Below are positions 9,932-19,071 of a stretch of 64,000 nt of DNA, piece by piece; within the stretch, counting starts at the first letter, position 1; every line of letters begins with the position of its first letter. The stretch is from assembly GCF_030142075.1 (NCBI RefSeq), contig NZ_CP126241.1, positions 930,001 to 994,000 of the forward strand, in the 5' to 3' direction. Made by a program: the position numbers and the translations under genes. This stretch comes from Arthrobacter sp. zg-Y20 (GTDB lineage: Bacteria; Actinomycetota; Actinomycetes; Actinomycetales; Micrococcaceae). The notes below the pieces were generated by a model. That model was not told the DNA's origin and searched no databases. It worked only from the letters and a program-made list of their open reading frames with translations.

Positions 9932-10495
9932 ATGGATGTGACGTTCCTGCCGCTTTCCGACAAGGATGAAGAAGAGCTTGTCCGCTTCCTCACCACCAAC
10001 AGTTTCCCCTACCACCGGATTACGGCACCGTCCGAGGAGCTGGTGCGGCGCCTGCTGATCGAGGGACGGTTCGACGGCGACGGTGTGTGTACCTATTGGG
10101 TCTTCGGCGACAACCAGCGCATGGGCCTGGTGATCCTGGAAGATCTGGGCACACCCACGCCGGTGCTGGACCTGCGCCTGGTGGAGCGTTTCCGCGGCCG
10201 GGGCAATGCGGTGCCGGTGCTGAAATCGCTGACCGGCAAGGTGTTTGACGAGCACCCCGGGATCCACCGCTTTGCCGGCCGCACACGCGAAGACAACATC
10301 GCCATGCGCAAGACCCTGCTGCGGTCCGGTTTCCTCAAGGAAGCCCATTACCGGGAGGACTGGCAGCTCGAGGACGGGCGGTACGTGGCCACCGTGGTTT
10401 ACGCCATCCTGCGCCGGGACTGGGAACAGGGCACGCTTAGCCGGTTCGAGTGGGAAGAGCTGGAGCAGCCCCGGCAGCCCCGGCAGCCCCGGTAG
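9932..10495 (+). CDS. GNAT family N-acetyltransferase
   Basis: 187 residues. The order of elements fits GNAT: N-terminal substrate region, RMGLVILEDLGTPTPVLDLRLVERFRGRGNAVPVL (motif A with R-G-R-G-N acetyl-CoA loop) at about 65-100, then EDNIAMRKTLLRSGFLKEA (motif B). This motif-B pattern resembles RimJ/RimL-like members, so it may modify a protein or small amine, but the substrate is unknown. The C-terminus ends in the tripeptide repeat PRQPRQPR from 9-bp DNA repeats, and its last 59 bp overlap the convergent monooxygenase gene. Confidence 0.85.
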   Translation: MDVTFLPLSDKDEEELVRFLTTNSFPYHRITAPSEELVRRLLIEGRFDGDGVCTYWVFGDNQRMGLVILEDLGTPTPVLDLRLVERFRGRGNAVPVLKSLTGKVFDEHPGIHRFAGRTREDNIAMRKTLLRSGFLKEAHYREDWQLEDGRYVATVVYAILRRDWEQGTLSRFEWEELEQPRQPRQPR

Positions 10496-11621
10496 ACCCC
10501 GCCTGCGGCGTTTGCCCCGCGGCCAGCAGTTGCCCCGCGGCCAGCAGCCGCGCCGCAGCCAGCGCCGCGGCCCGGCCCGCGCGGGTAGCCCCCAGAGTGG
10601 AAGAAGACTCCCCGTAGCCCACCAGGAGCAGCCGCGGTTCGCGCACCACCAGCACCCCGTCCATCCGGACGCCCCCGCCGGGTTCACGCAGGTGCAGGGG
10701 CGCCAGATGGTCCAGGGCGGGCCGGAAGCCCGTGGCCCACAGGATGGAGTCCACACCCTCAACCGAACCGTCGGCAAAAACCACGCCGTCTGCGGTCAGC
10801 CTGCTGATGGGACCCCGCGAGACGAGCACACCGGCCTCGATGCCGCGCTGGTACTCGGGGGTCAGCGGCAGGCCCGTAGCGGAGACCACGCTCCGCGGCG
10901 GAAGGCCGGCGCGGGTGCGTGCACTGACTCGGGCTTCCACCGCCCGGCCCCACTCGGCGTCGAACGCCCGCCGGGTGAATTCCGGCGGCCGGCGGGTTGA
11001 CCACACTGTAGAGACCCCCGCCCCGTCCAGCTGCAGCAGGAACTGCACGGCCGAGGTCCCGCCCCCCACCACCAGCACCCGCTGCCCGGTGAACTCATCG
11101 GTGCTGCGAAAATCATGGGTATGCAACTGTCGGCCGCGGAAGAGCTCCCGCCCGGGGTAATAGGGCCAGTAGGGGCGGTCCCAGGTCCCGGTGGCATTGA
11201 TGACAACACGTGCCTGCCACTGCCGCCCGTCCGCCGCGTGGACGGCCAGCCGCCCGCCGTCGCCCTCCGTCACCGACACCACCGCCACCGGGCGCACGAC
11301 GCCGAGGCTGAACTCCTGCTCGTACCGCCCGTAATACCGGGTAACCACCGCTGACGCCGGTTCGGTCGGATCCGGAACACCCAGGGGCATGCCGGGCAAA
11401 TCGTGCAGGGCATGCGCGGCGCCGAACGTCAGCGAGTCCCAGCGGTGCCGCCAAGCCCCGCCGGGTCCCGGATTGGCGTCCAGCACGGTGAACCCGCTAC
11501 CGGCCGCCAGCCCGCGCCGGCGCAGGTGGTAGGCGACACTGAGTCCGGCCTGTCCGGCCCCGATCACCACTACGTCCGTCTGTACCTGGCCCTCAGCGTG
11601 CACCTGCGCCTCCAAGTCCAT
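10437..11621 (-). CDS. Flavin-containing monooxygenase-like NAD(P)-binding protein
   Basis: 394 residues. FAD-binding [13 protein letters not shown] at about 21-33, an intermediate [15 protein letters not shown]-like motif, and a second nucleotide-binding [13 protein letters not shown] near 190; then ATGF ([15 protein letters not shown]). The layout is that of FMO/CzcO-type flavoproteins (TrkA-like K+ transport annotations are common but misleading). The C-terminal about 40 residues are Ala/Gly-rich low complexity ([21 protein letters not shown]) coded by short DNA repeats and overlap the GNAT gene tail to tail. Substrate unknown; cytosolic. Confidence 0.88.
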   Translation of the reverse strand: MDLEAQVHAEGQVQTDVVVIGAGQAGLSVAYHLRRRGLAAGSGFTVLDANPGPGGAWRHRWDSLTFGAAHALHDLPGMPLGVPDPTEPASAVVTRYYGRYEQEFSLGVVRPVAVVSVTEGDGGRLAVHAADGRQWQARVVINATGTWDRPYWPYYPGRELFRGRQLHTHDFRSTDEFTGQRVLVVGGGTSAVQFLLQLDGAGVSTVWSTRRPPEFTRRAFDAEWGRAVEARVSARTRAGLPPRSVVSATGLPLTPEYQRGIEAGVLVSRGPISRLTADGVVFADGSVEGVDSILWATGFRPALDHLAPLHLREPGGGVRMDGVLVVREPRLLLVGYGESSSTLGATRAGRAAALAAARLLAAGQLLAAGQTPQAGSTGAAGAAGAAPALPTRTG

Positions 11622-11694
11622 TGCCTCGCTTCCCTGCTGAACCCTAACCTTCGGCTCCTTTCCGGTATTCCGGCCCGCAGCGGCAGAGGGAGGC

Positions 11695-11700
11695 TAGGAT
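11695..11700 (+). promoter_or_regulatory. -10 element of the riboswitch-glyA transcript
   Basis: TAGGAT located so that transcription would begin at about 11706, just at the 5' edge of the riboswitch aptamer. No convincing -35 was seen. Confidence 0.5.
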
Positions 11701-11704
11701 GGGG

Positions 11705-11825
11705 AGCGTCGCGACTGGCGTCGGGTGGATTACCACCAGGGAGCGGCACGGCACCTTACTGCCCCCGGCGTTGCGCCATGGCGGAAGGTGTTTTCAAGAC
11801 CACGGATCGCACGCCTGGGCCGCGG
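11705..11825 (+). ncRNA. ZMP/ZTP riboswitch (pfl motif) controlling glyA-folD
   Basis: Conserved pfl elements are in order: GCGACTGGCG (11711-11720), a hairpin GGTGG-ATTA-CCACC (11724-11737) followed by AGGGAGCGG (11738-11746), a variable linker, then the 3' element CGCACGCCTGGGC (11808-11820) that forms the pseudoknot half. This motif binds the purine intermediates ZMP/ZTP (AICAR and its triphosphate), which build up when 10-formyl-THF is short, and typically turns on glyA, folD or purH. The placement before glyA-folD fits. The 105-nt expression platform to the glyA start holds GC-rich pairing segments, but whether control is at termination or translation is not clear. Confidence 0.88.
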
Positions 11826-11930
11826 GTCACGTTGAACTGTTTGCCATGCCCGGCCGGTGCCCACCCACCGACCGCGGCCGTGCCGGCAGGTAGCCTGACC
11901 TATAGAGAACCCAGTTCCCAGGAGATCCAC

Positions 11931-13214
11931 GTGAGAGTATCCACCCAGCCCGTCACCAACGCGCCCCTGTCCGATGTCGATCCCGAAATCGCGGCAGTGC
12001 TTAATGACGAACTGTCCCGCCAGCGCAGCACCCTCGAGATGATCGCGTCGGAGAACTTCGCTCCGCGTTCCGTCCTTGAAGCCCAGGGGTCGGTGCTCAC
12101 CAACAAGTACGCCGAGGGCTACCCCGGCCGGCGCTACTACGGCGGCTGCGAGTATGTGGACGTGGCCGAGAACCTGGCCATCGAGCGGGCGAAATCCCTT
12201 TTCGGTGCGGAATTTGCCAACGTCCAGCCGCATTCCGGAGCGCAGGCCAATGCCGCAGCGCTCGCCGCCCTGCTGCAGCCGGGCGACAAGCTGATGGGAT
12301 TGAACCTGGCCCACGGCGGGCACCTGACCCACGGCATGAAACTGAATTTCTCCGGCAAGCTGTATGAAGTTGCGGCTTACGGCGTGGACGAGCAGACCTA
12401 CCGGGTGGACATGGACAAGGTCCGCGAGCAGGCCCTGGCCGAACGCCCGCAGGTCATTGTTGCCGGCTGGTCCGCCTACCCCCGGCAGTTGGACTTCGAC
12501 GCGTTCCGGTCCATCGCCGATGAAGCGGGCGCCTACCTCTGGACGGACATGGCCCACTTCGCCGGCCTGGTGGCCGCCGGGCTGCACCCAAACCCGGTCC
12601 CGGCGTCCGACGTCGTGACCTCCACTGTGCATAAGACGCTTGCCGGACCTCGGTCGGGCATGATCCTGGCCAAGCAGGAGTACGCCAAAAAGCTGAACTC
12701 CGCCGTGTTCCCGGGGCAGCAGGGCGGGCCGCTGATGCACGTTATTGCCGCCAAGGCCGTGGCCTTCAAGATTGCCGGGTCCGAGGAGTTCCGCGAGCGG
12801 CAGGAACGGGTGCTTGAAGGCGCGCGGATCATTGCCGACCGCCTCAACGCGCCGGACGTTGCCGGGCACGGCGTGTCCGTGCTGACCGGCGGAACCGATG
12901 TGCACCTGATCCTGGTGGACCTGCGGCACTCCGCACTGGACGGCAAGCAGGCCGAAGACCTGCTGCACTCGGTGGGCATCACCGTGAACCGCAACTCCGT
13001 CCCGTTCGACCCGCGCCCGCCGATGGTCACGTCCGGGCTGCGGATCGGCACCCCGGCGCTGGCCACCCGCGGCTTTGGCGCCGCCGAATTCACCGAAGTC
13101 GCCGAGATCATCGCGGCCGCCCTGATGCCGGCACCCGACGTCGACTCGCTGCGGGCCCGCGTGGCCGCGCTGGCGGAGGACTTTCCGCTCTACCCCGGAC
13201 AGGAGGAATGGTAA
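11931..13214 (+). CDS. glyA: Serine hydroxymethyltransferase
   Basis: 427 residues from GTG at 11931, with GGAG 8 nt upstream; the frame is open further upstream but that region is the riboswitch leader. Motifs: [11 protein letters not shown] and [20 protein letters not shown] at the N-terminus, the PLP-lysine motif [14 protein letters not shown], and [12 protein letters not shown] near the C-terminus. It interconverts serine + THF and glycine + 5,10-methylene-THF, the main entry to one-carbon metabolism, as a PLP-dependent cytosolic enzyme. Followed directly by folD, which acts on its product. Confidence 0.97.
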   Translation: MRVSTQPVTNAPLSDVDPEIAAVLNDELSRQRSTLEMIASENFAPRSVLEAQGSVLTNKYAEGYPGRRYYGGCEYVDVAENLAIERAKSLFGAEFANVQPHSGAQANAAALAALLQPGDKLMGLNLAHGGHLTHGMKLNFSGKLYEVAAYGVDEQTYRVDMDKVREQALAERPQVIVAGWSAYPRQLDFDAFRSIADEAGAYLWTDMAHFAGLVAAGLHPNPVPASDVVTSTVHKTLAGPRSGMILAKQEYAKKLNSAVFPGQQGGPLMHVIAAKAVAFKIAGSEEFRERQERVLEGARIIADRLNAPDVAGHGVSVLTGGTDVHLILVDLRHSALDGKQAEDLLHSVGITVNRNSVPFDPRPPMVTSGLRIGTPALATRGFGAAEFTEVAEIIAAALMPAPDVDSLRARVAALAEDFPLYPGQEEW

Positions 13215-13216
13215 CC

Positions 13217-14230
13217 ATGGAGAAAGGAACCAATATGGAGGGCAGCGTCACTAAGGCCGCCGTTTCCGAAAGCCCCGAAGAGACCGGAGTGAACCTCGGC
13301 TGGGAGGCCAAGGAAAAAACGGAGTTCGGCACCCCGGTTGCGGCCAGGATCCTCGACGGCCGTGCGGCCGCGCGGGAGATCAAGGAGGAGCTCGCGGGAC
13401 GGGTGAAGGCGCTGCAGGACGAACACGGCATCACCCCCGGCCTGGGCACCGTCCTGGTGGGCGATGACCCGGCCAGCCATTCCTACGTGGGAGGCAAGCA
13501 CAAGGACTGCAAGCAGGTGGGCATCAATTCCATCCGCCGCGACCTGCCGGCAGACATCAGCCAGGCGGACCTGGAAAAGGTCATCGACGAACTCAACGGG
13601 GATCCGGCCACCACCGGCTACATTGTGCAGCTGCCGCTGCCGGCCCACATCGACACCAATGCGGTGCTGGAGCGGATTGCTCCCGAGAAGGACGCCGACG
13701 GCCTGCACCCGGTCAACCTGGGCCGGCTGGTGCTCAACGTCAGCGAGCCGATGACCTCACCGCTGCCGTGCACCCCGCACGGGATTGTGCAGCTGCTGGT
13801 CCGCAACGGCATTTCACTGACCGGCAAGAACGTGCTGGTGGTGGGACGCGGCGTCACCGTGGGCCGCCCCCTGGGACTGCTGCTGACCCGCCGGCCGATC
13901 AACGCCACGGTCACCCTGGCGCACACCGGAACGGTTGACCTGTTCGAGCACCTGCGCGAGGCCGACGTCGTGGTGGCCGCGGCAGGCTTCCCCGAGATGA
14001 TCAAGGCCGAGGACCTCAAGCCCGGTGCCATTGTCCTGGACGTCGGCGTCACCCGGGTCACCGACCCCGAGACCGGCAAGACCACGCTGACCGGGGACGT
14101 GGAGCCGGCAGCGGCCGACGTCGCCGCCTGGATTTCGCCGAACCCGGGCGGGGTGGGGCCCATGACCCGGGCGATGCTCCTGTCCAACGTGGTGGAAGCG
14201 GCAGAACGGCAGGCCGGAGTCCTGGCCTAG
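13217..14230 (+). CDS. folD: Bifunctional methylene-THF dehydrogenase / methenyl-THF cyclohydrolase
   Basis: Converts 5,10-methylene-THF to 10-formyl-THF. Motifs: [15 protein letters not shown] (catalytic Tyr and Lys), [44 protein letters not shown] (the form normal in actinobacteria) and [13 protein letters not shown]. The start is uncertain: ATG 13208 overlaps the glyA stop but is one base from the AGGAGG; ATG 13217 is spaced about 10 nt from it and is preferred; ATG 13235 has its own AAGGA. All give an N-terminal extension of roughly 40 residues before the usual ARILDG start. Co-transcribed with glyA under the ZTP riboswitch. Confidence 0.95.
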   Translation: MEKGTNMEGSVTKAAVSESPEETGVNLGWEAKEKTEFGTPVAARILDGRAAAREIKEELAGRVKALQDEHGITPGLGTVLVGDDPASHSYVGGKHKDCKQVGINSIRRDLPADISQADLEKVIDELNGDPATTGYIVQLPLPAHIDTNAVLERIAPEKDADGLHPVNLGRLVLNVSEPMTSPLPCTPHGIVQLLVRNGISLTGKNVLVVGRGVTVGRPLGLLLTRRPINATVTLAHTGTVDLFEHLREADVVVAAAGFPEMIKAEDLKPGAIVLDVGVTRVTDPETGKTTLTGDVEPAAADVAAWISPNPGGVGPMTRAMLLSNVVEAAERQAGVLA

Positions 14231-14251
14231 GGAAGGTTTAAGCGCAGTATG

Positions 14252-14285
14252 ACGGGCCGGTGCAGGCGCAGAGGCACCGGCCCGT
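14252..14285 (+). terminator. Terminator-like hairpin after folD
   Basis: Perfect 12-bp GC-rich stem (14252-14263 with 14274-14285) with a 10-nt loop, 21 bp after the folD stop; no T-tract follows, so strength is uncertain. Confidence 0.65.
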
Positions 14286-14309
14286 GGCGCGTCCACTACA
14301 CTTTCTCAA

Positions 14310-15275
14310 GTGCCGCAGATCACAGTAAGCAAAACTGTCCCTGAAACCCGCTCCGACTACGTTATTTCCGCCCGGAACCTGACCAAGTCCTACGGCGACT
14401 TCACTGCCGTCAACGGCATCTCCTTCGACGTACCGCCGGGGGAGTCCTTCGGCCTGCTCGGACCCAACGGGGCCGGCAAATCCACCACCATGAAAATGAT
14501 CGGCGGGGTGTCCCAGCGGACCTCCGGCGAGCTGAGCATCATGGGACTGGACCCCAACACCTACGGCCCGGAGGTCCGCGCGCACTTGGGCGTGGTGCCG
14601 CAGCAGGACAACCTGGACGAGGACCTGCGCGTCCGGGACAACCTGCTGGCCTACGGACGGTACTTTGGGCTGCCCAAGAGCTACCTGCAGCCCAAAGCGG
14701 ACGAACTGCTGGAATTCGCCCAGCTGACCGATAAGGCCAAGGCCCGCGTGGATTCCCTCTCCGGCGGCATGAAGCGGCGGCTGACCATTGCCCGCTCCCT
14801 GATCAATGATCCGAAGATCCTGCTGCTGGATGAACCCACCACCGGCCTGGACCCGCAGGCCCGGCACATTCTCTGGGACCGGCTTTTCCGGCTCAAGGAA
14901 GCAGGGGTCACGCTGATCCTCACCACCCACTACATGGATGAGGCCGAACAGCTCTGCGACCGGCTCATCGTGGTGGATAAGGGCGCCATCATGGCCGAGG
15001 GCTCCCCGGCTGCCCTGATCCGCGAGCATTCCACCCGCGAAGTGGTGGAGCTGCGCTTTGGCTCCGACCGCAACACCACCGTGGCCGCGGATCTGGAAGG
15101 CATCGGGGAACGGCTGGAAACCCTTCCGGACCGGGTGCTGATCTACGCCAACGACGGCGAAGACGCCCTGGATGCAGTGACGGCCCGGGGGCTGCGGCCC
15201 ATCACCTCGCTGGTGCGGCGTTCCTCGCTGGAGGATGTTTTCCTCCGGCTGACCGGCAGGAGCCTCATTGACTAA
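14310..15275 (+). CDS. ABC-2 type exporter ATP-binding protein (DrrA-like)
   Basis: 321 residues from GTG at 14310; a TACACT -10 box ends 7 nt before it, implying a leaderless start. Single ABC cassette: Walker A GPNGAGKST at about 51-59, Q-loop PQQDNLDED, signature SLSGGMKRRL, Walker B LLLDEPTTGLDPQARH, switch histidine in TTHYMDEAE. The C-terminal about 100 residues match the DrrA-type regulatory tail (HSTREVVELRFG ... SLEDVFLRLTGRSL). It powers two dedicated ABC-2 permeases encoded downstream. Substrate unknown; drug or lipid efflux is the usual inference. Confidence 0.93.
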   Translation: MPQITVSKTVPETRSDYVISARNLTKSYGDFTAVNGISFDVPPGESFGLLGPNGAGKSTTMKMIGGVSQRTSGELSIMGLDPNTYGPEVRAHLGVVPQQDNLDEDLRVRDNLLAYGRYFGLPKSYLQPKADELLEFAQLTDKAKARVDSLSGGMKRRLTIARSLINDPKILLLDEPTTGLDPQARHILWDRLFRLKEAGVTLILTTHYMDEAEQLCDRLIVVDKGAIMAEGSPAALIREHSTREVVELRFGSDRNTTVAADLEGIGERLETLPDRVLIYANDGEDALDAVTARGLRPITSLVRRSSLEDVFLRLTGRSLID

Positions 15276-16152
15276 GCTCCCAGCCGAAGAATCCCGGCAC
15301 GCCGTGCTGGGGCTGCGTTCCCCGCTGACACCGCTGCAGACCGCAGCGAAGGCGCGCCGTTTCGGTGCCTTCTACTACGCCGACATGTGGATCCGGCGGA
15401 TGCGCGGCTACCAGTGGACGGTGCTGATGACCGCCGTCGGTACCCCGCTGGTCTACCTGCTGGGCATGGGCACCGGGCTGGCGGTACTGATTGATGCCAA
15501 CTCCGACGCCGGTTTTCCCGGCGGCAACGGGTCCACTGTCTCCTATCTGGTGTTCCTTGGCCCGGCCCTGGTAGCCACCGCCGCACTGATGGTCTCCAGC
15601 GAGGAGAATACCTACACGGTGATGGGCGGGTTCAAATGGCACCGCACCTACTACGGTCCCAACGCCTCGCCGCTTTCCAGCGGGCAGATAGCCTCCGGCC
15701 ACGTGCTGGGCCTGGCCTTCCGTCTCCTGCTGACCACCGGCATCTACTACCTGTTCCTGCTGCTGTTCGGTGCCGTTCCGCAGCCGGGCACCGGTTGGCT
15801 GATGGTCTTCACCGCCCTGCTGGCAGGGCTGGCCTTCGGCCTGCCGCTGCTGGCGTTCAGCGCCACGCTCAAAGAGGACAAGGGCCAGTTCGCCATGGTC
15901 CAGCGCTTCATCGTGATGCCGCTGTTCCTGTTCTCGGGAACGTTCTTTCCGCTGGACAACCTTCCGCTCGGCGTGCGGTGGATCGGCTGGATCTCACCGC
16001 TGTGGCATTCCACCGAGCTGGGCCGGGTGCTCAGTTACGGGCACCCCGAACCGGCTGCCATGACCGCCCTGCACCTTGCCTATCTGCTGGCCCCGGCCGC
16101 CGTCGGCCTGGTCCTGGGCCGGCGCAACTTCACCAGGAGGCTGGACGGATGA
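15268..16152 (+). CDS. ABC-2 type transporter permease
   Basis: 294 residues from TTG at 15268, overlapping the ATPase gene by 8 bp. About six membrane spans; typical ABC-2 pattern with a central polar segment (KWHRTYYGPNASPLSSGQIASGH) and a final LPLGVRWIGWISPLWHSTELGR loop before the last span. The C-terminal RRNFTRRLDG is cytoplasmic. Probably forms a heterodimeric channel with the product of the next gene, which it overlaps by ATGA. Confidence 0.9.
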   Translation: MTKLPAEESRHAVLGLRSPLTPLQTAAKARRFGAFYYADMWIRRMRGYQWTVLMTAVGTPLVYLLGMGTGLAVLIDANSDAGFPGGNGSTVSYLVFLGPALVATAALMVSSEENTYTVMGGFKWHRTYYGPNASPLSSGQIASGHVLGLAFRLLLTTGIYYLFLLLFGAVPQPGTGWLMVFTALLAGLAFGLPLLAFSATLKEDKGQFAMVQRFIVMPLFLFSGTFFPLDNLPLGVRWIGWISPLWHSTELGRVLSYGHPEPAAMTALHLAYLLAPAAVGLVLGRRNFTRRLDG

Positions 16153-16982
16153 GCACGCAGAACTCCACGGCGACCACTTCGCTGGTCCCTCGGGACCGTT
16201 TCCTTGGCTCGCTTTACGGCCGCAATACCCGGGCCGTGATTGCACGCGGCCTCAAGGCCACGTGGGGCACCAACTGGAGCATCATGGTCAGCGGCTTCGT
16301 GGAGCCGGTGCTCTACTTGGTGGCCATGGGCATTGGGCTGGGCGCACTGGTGGGCACAGTTACCGGGCCCGGGGGAGCGGAGATGGGCTACGCGAACTAC
16401 ATTGCGCCCGCCCTGCTCGCCGTGTCCGCCATGAACGGCGCCGTCTACGACTCCACCATGAATGTGTTCTTCAAGCTCAACTATGCCCGGCTGTACGAGG
16501 GGATGCTCTCTACTCCGCTGGGGCCGCTCGATGTGGCCATGGGGGAAATTTTCCTCGCGTTGCTGCGCGGAGCGATGTACGCCACGGGGTTTACTGCCGT
16601 AATGGGTGCCATGGGCCTGATTACATCGCCCTGGGCGCTGCTAATGATCCCCGCAGCGGTGGTCATAGCCTTCGGGTTTGCCTCCTTCGGCATGGCGGTG
16701 ACCAGCTATATGAAGACCTTCCAGCAGCTGGACTGGGTGAACATGATCATGCTGCCCATGTTCCTGCTCTCGGCGACCTTCTATCCGCTGACTGTCTACC
16801 CCGAAGCGATGCAGTCCGTGATCCAGGCGCTGCCGCTGTGGCACGGCGTGGAAATGCTGCGGCAGATCAGCGTGGGCATTTTCAGCTGGGGGACCGCCGG
16901 CCACCTGCTGTACTTCGTGGTGATGATTGCCGTTGGACTGACGGCGACGACGGTCCGGCTGCGCGCATTGTTCCTGAAGTAG
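16149..16982 (+). CDS. Second ABC-2 type transporter permease
   Basis: 277 residues from ATG at 16149 (ATGA overlap with the first permease); the frame is open upstream but runs through that gene. Six predicted spans, with the ABC-2 signature segment MNGAVYDSTMNVFFKLNYARLYEGMLSTPLGPLDVAMGE and a late VYPEAMQSVIQALPLWHGVEMLR motif. Similarity in layout to the first permease suggests an old duplication and a heteromeric exporter with the upstream ATPase. Confidence 0.9.
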   Translation: MSTQNSTATTSLVPRDRFLGSLYGRNTRAVIARGLKATWGTNWSIMVSGFVEPVLYLVAMGIGLGALVGTVTGPGGAEMGYANYIAPALLAVSAMNGAVYDSTMNVFFKLNYARLYEGMLSTPLGPLDVAMGEIFLALLRGAMYATGFTAVMGAMGLITSPWALLMIPAAVVIAFGFASFGMAVTSYMKTFQQLDWVNMIMLPMFLLSATFYPLTVYPEAMQSVIQALPLWHGVEMLRQISVGIFSWGTAGHLLYFVVMIAVGLTATTVRLRALFLK

Positions 16983-16994
16983 GGCAGTTCCTGG

Positions 16995-17516
16995 CTACGC
17001 GGTCAGCTGTGCCAGCCGGCGGCGGAAGACTTCCGCCAGGCGTTCGTTGAACAGCACGAACTCTGCGTGCTGCAGGTTCTGCGGCTCGTGGCCGAGGAGC
17101 TCCTGAAGGCCGATGTCCGCCACGGTTTCCGGATCCCAGCCGTAGATTCCGGCACTAACGGCCGGAAAGGCGATGCTTTCGGCGCCGAGCTCCTCCGCCG
17201 CGGCCAGAGCCGTGCGGAAACAGGAGCGCAGCAGCTCCGGATCCGTTTCCCCGGCCCCGGCGTTGGGGCCCACGGTGTGGACAACCCACCGCGCCCGGAG
17301 GTTGTACCCCGGCGTGGCCACGGAGGCGCCGGTGGGCAATCCGTCCCGCAGGGAAGCGGCCCGCAGCTCACGGCAGGCGGCCAGGAGTTCCGGTCCCGCG
17401 GCCCGGTGGATGGCGCCGTCCACACCGCCGCCGCCCAGCAGCGAGGAATTGGCTGCGTTGACAATCACATCGGTGTCGCGCTCCGTGATGTCGCCGGTAC
17501 GGATTTCAATATGCAT
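16995..17516 (-). CDS. Macro domain protein, probable O-acetyl-ADP-ribose deacetylase
   Basis: 173 residues from ATG at 17516. Clear macro-domain motifs: GDITERDTDVIVNAANSSLLGGGGVDGAIHRAAG at about 7-40 (Asn-Ala-Ala-Asn and the Gly-rich loop, with the acidic residue that contacts ADP-ribose), then HTVGPNAG and FPAVSAGIYGWDPETVA near 120-135. MacroD/YmdB-type enzymes remove acetyl or ADP-ribose groups; cytosolic. The frame is open far upstream, but that region lies in the leader of the divergent SDR gene. It ends 12 bp from the convergent ABC-2 permease stop. Confidence 0.92.
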   Translation of the reverse strand: MHIEIRTGDITERDTDVIVNAANSSLLGGGGVDGAIHRAAGPELLAACRELRAASLRDGLPTGASVATPGYNLRARWVVHTVGPNAGAGETDPELLRSCFRTALAAAEELGAESIAFPAVSAGIYGWDPETVADIGLQELLGHEPQNLQHAEFVLFNERLAEVFRRRLAQLTA

Positions 17517-17676
17517 CGGCCCAGTGTCGCACCGGCGGACGGCAGGCACCAGCCGGGATCCCAGCTGCGGTGCGCGTTGCCCCGCGGGGCACTGCTTCCC
17601 TTGCCGCACCCCGTTTGCGGCGGGACCATGGGGAAACCAAGCAGGACGAGGAACCACCAGAGAAAGAGGCACAGCC

Positions 17677-18429
17677 ATGGCCGGAACTTTCGATGCAAAA
17701 ACAGCCCTCGTGACCGGTGCAGGGTCCGGGATCGGCATGGCGGCGGCGATAGCCCTTGCCGCCGAGGGAGCGAACGTTGTGGTCAACGACCTCGACCTGC
17801 AGGCGGCGCAGGACGTGGTGGAGAAGATCACCGAAAAGGGCGGCAGCGCCGTCGCATCGGCGGGTGATGTGTCCAATCCCGCGGATATTTCCGGGGCAGT
17901 CCAACTAGCGGTCAGCGAATTCGGTGCCCTGAACCTGGCCTTCAACAACGCGGGGATCTCGGGACCGCTGGGCCCGCTCGCGGACATCGACATTGAGGGA
18001 TACCGGCGGGTGATCGACGTCAACCTCAATTCCGTGTTCTACAGCATGTACTACGAGATTCCGCAGATGCTGCAGGCCGGCGGCGGCGCCATAGTCAACA
18101 ACTCCTCGATCCTGGGCCTGGTGGGGGATGCCAACGCTGTTCCTTATGTCACGGCCAAACACGGGGTAGTGGGTATGACCAAGTCGGCCGCATTGGGATA
18201 CGCCGACAAAGGCATCCGCATCAACTCCGTCCAGCCCGGATACATAGACACCCCGCTGCTGGGGAACCTGCCGCGGGAAGTCTACGAGGGCCTCGTGGGC
18301 CTGCACCCGGCCGGGCGGCTGGGCACGGTAGAGGAAGTGGCCGCCGTCGTCCTGTTCCTGCTCTCGGACGCGGCGGCCTTTGTCACCGGATCCCAGTACG
18401 CCGTGGACGGGGCGTACACCACGCAGTAA
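17677..18429 (+). CDS. SDR family NAD(P)-dependent oxidoreductase
   Basis: 250 residues from ATG at 17677. Classical short-chain dehydrogenase: nucleotide loop TGAGSGIG at about 13-20, NDLDLQ after strand 2 (suggesting NAD(H) preference), NNAG near 90, catalytic Ser in NNSSILGLVG, YVTAK Tyr/Lys pair, and FVTGSQYAVDGAYTTQ at the C-terminus. Substrate unknown. The start is chosen because upstream sequence carries the divergent macro gene and an AGAAAGAGG ribosome-binding region precedes the ATG. Confidence 0.92.
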   Translation: MAGTFDAKTALVTGAGSGIGMAAAIALAAEGANVVVNDLDLQAAQDVVEKITEKGGSAVASAGDVSNPADISGAVQLAVSEFGALNLAFNNAGISGPLGPLADIDIEGYRRVIDVNLNSVFYSMYYEIPQMLQAGGGAIVNNSSILGLVGDANAVPYVTAKHGVVGMTKSAALGYADKGIRINSVQPGYIDTPLLGNLPREVYEGLVGLHPAGRLGTVEEVAAVVLFLLSDAAAFVTGSQYAVDGAYTTQ

Positions 18430-18486
18430 AACCGCTGCTGGCGAAACCGGCACCGGGCACCTGTCCAAGTTTGAGAGAATAAAACC

Positions 18487-18978
18487 ATGCAGTCGATCCG
18501 AAACGGCAAGACGCCGTCGTCCCCGTCCACGCCCGGCCGCGGCATCAGCCGCAAGATGGGCACCACAGGCATCACCGTGATGCTCATTATCTTCCTCGTG
18601 GCGGTGGTCTTTGCCGCAAACCAGAACGACGTCATCGGCTGGATCGTAGTCATCGTCTCGCTTGGCTGGCTGTTCCTGGCCACCTTCGTGGTCTTCTCCG
18701 TACGGGGGGCCACGCGCAAGGCCACGGCGAAGTTCGCCGCTGCCACCGCCCCGCCCCGCGGCGGCGTGCAGGTGGTCGACGAAAGCACCCGTGACCTGAA
18801 GCTGGACCACAGCTTCAAGATCATCGAGGTCCAGGCCAAGGTCATCCGCGAGAACCTGGACACGGACCGCGGAATGGTGGACCGCGCCCTTGAGACCATC
18901 GACATCACCGCGCACAACGGCCGTGGCATGATCAAGAAGGACGACGGCGGCCCGGTCGAAGGTACAGTCGTCGACTAA
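18487..18978 (+). CDS. Small two-span membrane protein, unknown function
   Basis: 163 residues. A basic, Pro/Ser-rich N-terminus (about 1-27), two closely spaced membrane helices at about 29-46 and 50-71 (ITVMLIIFLVAVVFAAN, IGWIVVIVSLGWLFLATFVVF), then a charged cytoplasmic tail of about 90 residues. The hairpin-plus-tail shape resembles LapA-domain proteins but I do not see convincing motifs. Stands alone between the SDR gene and exonuclease III. Confidence 0.75.
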   Translation: MQSIRNGKTPSSPSTPGRGISRKMGTTGITVMLIIFLVAVVFAANQNDVIGWIVVIVSLGWLFLATFVVFSVRGATRKATAKFAAATAPPRGGVQVVDESTRDLKLDHSFKIIEVQAKVIRENLDTDRGMVDRALETIDITAHNGRGMIKKDDGGPVEGTVVD

Positions 18979-19071
18979 TAACGGTACGGCCGTCCGCGGC
19001 CGCCGGCTCCCTGCGGCATGCCCGGGGCGCCTGTTCGGGTTGAGCAGCTACTGAGGAGTATGGTTATTCGC

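Noticed and set aside
13850-13880. FolD motif GRGVTVGRP instead of GRS-x-IVG
   Set aside because: This form is normal in actinobacterial FolD, so not unusual.
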